Source: a bacterium (lineage in GTDB: Bacteria > Patescibacteriota > Patescibacteriia > UBA9934 > GWF2-40-263). From it: a DNA stretch of 35,390 nucleotides. A model generated the notes under the pieces. That model was not told where the DNA came from. It searched no databases and worked only from the letters and a program-made list of their open reading frames with translations. Numbering within the stretch: position 1 is the first letter of the stretch; the number at the start of each line of letters is the position of its first letter. Both the position numbers and the translations under genes were made by a program. Positions 34,480 to 35,390 of the stretch are shown in pieces. The stretch is taken from NCBI GenBank assembly GCA_020051955.1, contig JAGVQB010000001.1, positions 1 through 35,390 of the forward strand, in the 5' to 3' direction.

Positions 34480-35291
34480 ATTCGATGTCCTAACCATTTA
34501 AGCGTGTATTTTATCCAACTTGTTATGTGCACGCGAGTTTTTGGATTATGAACCACGCGGTCAATTGTGCCGTTTCCCGCGGCTGACTCTTTTCCATACG
34601 CGTGGAAGACAACCGCGTTTGGGAGATAATAAACTGGGCGGCCGCGCATCCAGCAATTGCGGCACAAGTCAACGTCTTCGTAGTACATAAAGTATCGCTT
34701 ATCAAACCCACCAATCTCATGAAAGAGTTTCGCGTCAATCATGAACGCTGAACCCTGAACCCAATCAACCATGCGATGTTTGTCGTGGTCAAAATCTTCC
34801 ATGAGAAATTTCGCGCGATGAGCTTTTGTCTTGTCAGGGTTCATCATTGATGTCCTCTGCGCGATGGGTGTGAACCAGCGGGGAAACCTGCGGCACGTTT
34901 CTTGGAGCTTGCCGTCCATGTAAAGAATTTTTGGAGAAGCAATACCGACCACTGGATGCGCTTTCATGAACGAGTGAAGCGTGTCGAGTAATTGGGTATC
35001 TTTAACGCAGGTGTCTGGGTTAAGAAAAAAATAATAGTCCGCGTCAACTTCACAAGCGCCGCGGTTGCAAGAACTTCCGAATCCGTAATTATCGTCTCTT
35101 AAAATAACGGTCGCCTCAGGCACGATTTTTTTTACAAGGGCGTGTGCATCAAAAGCTGTGGAACCATTGTCGACTAAAACAAAACATACTTTCAGAGATG
35201 TGGTATCCAAAAGTTTACGAATAGAGCCGAGACAGTCCTCTCTAAGCTGGTTTGTTGATACCGTGATGATAGCGACGTCGAAGTGTGGCAT
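34476..35291 (-). CDS. GT2 glycosyltransferase (rhamnosyltransferase-like)
   Basis: A 271-residue GT-A enzyme with intact motifs: VDNGS at residues 40-44, NYGFGSSCNRG, the metal site LNPDT at 90-94, VQGSAFMIDAKLF, and YFMYYEDVDLCRNCW. There is no membrane segment. It resembles the next gene in the operon, with which it overlaps by 4 bases (ATGA), but lacks that gene's repeat insertion and C-terminal membrane part. It likely adds one sugar to a surface glycan. The gene begins right next to a 34-bp tandem repeat that must contain or replace its promoter. Confidence 0.9.
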   Translation of the reverse strand: MPHFDVAIITVSTNQLREDCLGSIRKLLDTTSLKVCFVLVDNGSTAFDAHALVKKIVPEATVILRDDNYGFGSSCNRGACEVDADYYFFLNPDTCVKDTQLLDTLHSFMKAHPVVGIASPKILYMDGKLQETCRRFPRWFTPIAQRTSMMNPDKTKAHRAKFLMEDFDHDKHRMVDWVQGSAFMIDAKLFHEIGGFDKRYFMYYEDVDLCRNCWMRGRPVYYLPNAVVFHAYGKESAAGNGTIDRVVHNPKTRVHITSWIKYTLKWLGHRI

Positions 35292-35292
35292 A

Positions 35293-35390
35293 ACGAATGC
35301 GAATGTCGTGCGAATATACTAATGGAACGAATGCGAATGTCGTGCGAATATACTAATGGAACGAATGCGAATGTCGTGCGAATATACTAA
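35293..35390. repeat. 34-bp tandem repeat, ~2.9 copies, at the window end
   Basis: The unit begins ACGAATGCGAATGTCGTGCG and ends AATATACTAATGGA. It starts at 35293, 35327 and 35361, with identical copies running to the last base. Each copy carries TATATT on the minus strand, and the first such box is 22 bases before ATG 35291, so the repeat may hold the promoter in several copies. There are no spacers, so it is not CRISPR. Confidence 0.9.

Noticed and set aside
35293-35390. CRISPR array
   Set aside because: The 34-bp units are contiguous with no spacers, and no cas genes are present.

Overview
The window looks like part of a Candidate Phyla Radiation (Patescibacteria) genome. From about 6.2 kb to the end it carries genes I associate with that group: secreted proteins with a surface domain built around a 'YYY..DGKR(Y/H).F' motif, FG-GAP proteins with GGGP(Q/H)VRVF repeats, a sigma factor paired with a DUF5667 membrane protein, two O-antigen-ligase-like polymerases (one with TPRs), and many glycosyltransferases. 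The phylum-level call is an inference. No rRNA, tRNA or universal marker gene is present apart from an RsuA/RluB-type pseudouridine synthase.

Layout. (1) 1-6.2 kb is GC-rich. It holds the end of one Asp-rich MopE-type repeat protein and a complete 1,622-residue lipoprotein with about 33 such repeats. An AT-richer spacer (about 840-1,200) between them is full of repeats. (2) 6.2-10.4 kb holds a polymerase/ligase and two convergent GT4 glycosyltransferases. (3) 10.5-15.8 kb is a leftward cluster: HTH protein, methyltransferase, secreted glycoside-hydrolase-like/FG-GAP protein, and a single-pass membrane protein. A 130-bp palindromic element sits inside it. (4) 15.9-21.3 kb holds an ECF-like sigma factor, a DUF5667 membrane protein and a 1,259-residue S-layer-like protein. 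(5) 21.5-25.4 kb holds a DUF2283 protein, a 36-residue ORF, a frameshifted polymerase-TPR gene, a possible nuclease and a pseudouridine synthase. (6) 25.5-31.1 kb holds a secreted Ycf48-like protein and two tandem subtilases with FG-GAP repeats. (7) 31.2-35.3 kb holds a UDP-glucuronate-decarboxylase-like enzyme, a GT2/DUF2304 pair and two rhamnosyltransferase-like GT2 genes.

Taken together this is a cell-envelope region: nucleotide-sugar synthesis, glycosyl transfer, polymer polymerisation or ligation, and a set of large secreted, probably Ca2+-binding surface proteins.

The most unusual property is the repeat load. A 42-bp palindromic repeat occurs three times, twice in frame inside glycosyltransferases. 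Heptanucleotide and nonanucleotide tandem repeats occur at about ten places. Several of these are translated, forming C-terminal tails, an internal loop of a third glycosyltransferase, and the hydrophobic cores of two signal peptides. The spacer between the two GC-rich genes carries the same repeat families, which argues, without proving it, that the GC-rich genes belong to this genome and were acquired by transfer.
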